From Comamonadaceae bacterium (GTDB taxonomy: Bacteria; Pseudomonadota; Gammaproteobacteria; Burkholderiales; Burkholderiaceae_C), in NCBI GenBank assembly GCA_947483455.1, contig CANKNK010000092.1, positions 1 through 6,871 of the forward strand: a stretch of DNA of 6,871 nt, read 5' to 3'. A model generated the notes under the pieces. It was not told where the DNA came from. It ran no database searches and worked only from the letters and a program-made list of their open reading frames with translations. The translations under genes and the position numbers were made by a program. This document shows, in pieces, positions 6,433 to 6,871 of the stretch (within the stretch, counting starts at the first letter, position 1; each line of letters opens with the position of its first letter).

Positions 6433-6639
6433 ATGGCCAGCCCCGGCAAAAAAGCGTATCCCCTGCGCATCGACCCAACATTGTGGGCCGCTATCGAACA
6501 ATTGGCGGCCCTTGAGTTGCGAAGCGCCAATGCGCAAGTGGAGTTTCTGCTGCGCGAAGGACTTGCCCGCCGGGGACGCTTGGGCAAAGCCTCGACAAGC
6601 GACGGGACGATAAGGGCTGATGAACCACCGGCTGAATGA
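6433..6639 (+). CDS. Small Arc-type ribbon-helix-helix DNA-binding protein
   Basis: A 68-residue protein with the Arc/MetJ fold pattern: a basic beta strand KKAYPLRIDP (6-15), helix A PTLWAAIEQLAALE (15-28), a turn at LRSAN (29-33), and helix B AQVEFLLREGLARRGR (34-49), then a polar unstructured tail ending DEPPAE. The RIDP-LW-AIEQLA-E pattern is that of chromosomal Arc-family DNA-binding domains. It lies 26 bases after the SPFH stop with no clear ribosome site of its own, so it is likely co-transcribed and perhaps translated by reinitiation. Its probable job is autorepression at the palindrome 5490-5508. There is no sign that the pair is a toxin-antitoxin system; the SPFH protein is far too large and not of a toxin family. 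Confidence 0.83.
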   Translation: MASPGKKAYPLRIDPTLWAAIEQLAALELRSANAQVEFLLREGLARRGRLGKASTSDGTIRADEPPAE

Positions 6640-6670
6640 ATGCGCATGAAGCGCAATCTTCGTGAGCGCC

Positions 6671-6871
6671 CTATCTGAGTGTGGGATCTGCCAGCACCTT
6701 ACCCGGCTTGGGCAAGCCCGTTGGGCCGATGTGGGAGACGTGGGCCTCTACTTTTTGAACCCCGTTTTTGTCCAACTCCATGCGCAATGCCCAGCCAATG
6801 TAGTTGATGGGCAGCGGAAAGCCGTCGAACACAAAATTGCCCAGGCTGTAAAAAATCGGCTTGCCCTTGTA
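6671..6871 (-). CDS. CapA-family (PGA_cap) metallophosphatase-like protein, C-terminal part only
   Basis: The minus strand is open from the window edge to TAG at 6671-6673, giving the last 66 residues of a larger protein. It begins YKGKPIFYSLGNFVFD, the hallmark of the CapA/poly-gamma-glutamate capsule synthesis domain (PF09587), where the family reads GKPIxYSLGNFVFD. The end is IGPTGLPKPGKVLADPTLR. Family members are calcineurin-like metallophosphatases tied to poly-gamma-glutamate capsule production, but many members outside Bacillus have unknown roles. Only the C-terminus is seen, so the metal site cannot be checked. The gene converges on the Arc-type gene with 31 bases between the stop codons and no evident terminator. 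Confidence 0.87.
   Translation of the reverse strand, partial: YKGKPIFYSLGNFVFDGFPLPINYIGWALRMELDKNGVQKVEAHVSHIGPTGLPKPGKVLADPTLR
6684..6718. repeat. 35-bp direct repeat, copy 2
   Basis: This is identical over 35 bases to 5424-5458. Here it is a functional part of the CapA-family gene's 3' end, encoding GLPKPGKVLAD and forming the right border of the SPFH-Arc unit. Confidence 0.95.

Noticed and set aside
5531..6639. Reading the SPFH and Arc genes as a toxin-antitoxin pair.
   Set aside because: The Arc-type gene is second, the first gene is a 291-residue membrane scaffold family protein, and no toxin fold is recognisable.

Overview
The window comes from a GC-rich proteobacterium. Codon choice, the Tat-type export signal and the gene families fit a betaproteobacterium of the Burkholderiales, perhaps Comamonadaceae, but the taxonomy is inferred from style only.

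Left part (1-4311, minus strand): a compact transport operon. In transcription order it holds a 5-formyltetrahydrofolate cyclo-ligase-like protein (COG0212 type, 3574-4311, TTG start), a Tat-exported NMT1/ThiY-type binding protein (2529-3494), an ABC ATPase (1762-2529, sharing one base with the previous gene), a double-length permease carrying two permease halves (177-1751), and the first 45 codons of a second COG0212-like paralogue (1-137). The transporter resembles ThiXYZ/SsuABC uptake systems. With COG0212 neighbours, uptake of a thiamin-precursor pyrimidine or a similar small heterocycle is the leading inference, but the substrate is not proven by the sequence.

Middle (4312-5389): a divergent control region and an RpiR-family regulator (4541-5389, plus strand). 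The region holds two 16-bp near-palindromic repeats (14/16 identical, 32 bp apart) lying exactly on the predicted operon promoter, a 10-bp perfect inverted repeat in the operon leader, and a possible leaderless promoter for the regulator. The simplest model is that the RpiR protein represses the operon by binding the repeats. Its SIS domain lacks the usual phosphosugar-binding serines, so its ligand may not be a sugar phosphate.

Right part (5390-6871): a two-gene unit on the plus strand, an SPFH/band-7 membrane protein (5531-6406) and a small Arc-type ribbon-helix-helix protein (6433-6639), with an extended -10 promoter covered by a TGATAT-N7-ATATCA palindrome. This unit is bracketed by a 35-bp perfect direct repeat that is the C-terminal coding end of a CapA-family gene. 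One copy sits in the real gene end (6671-6871, minus strand) and the other is an orphan tail with its own stop codon (5411-5458). The layout looks like a 1.26-kb insertion or recombination scar at the 3' end of capA.
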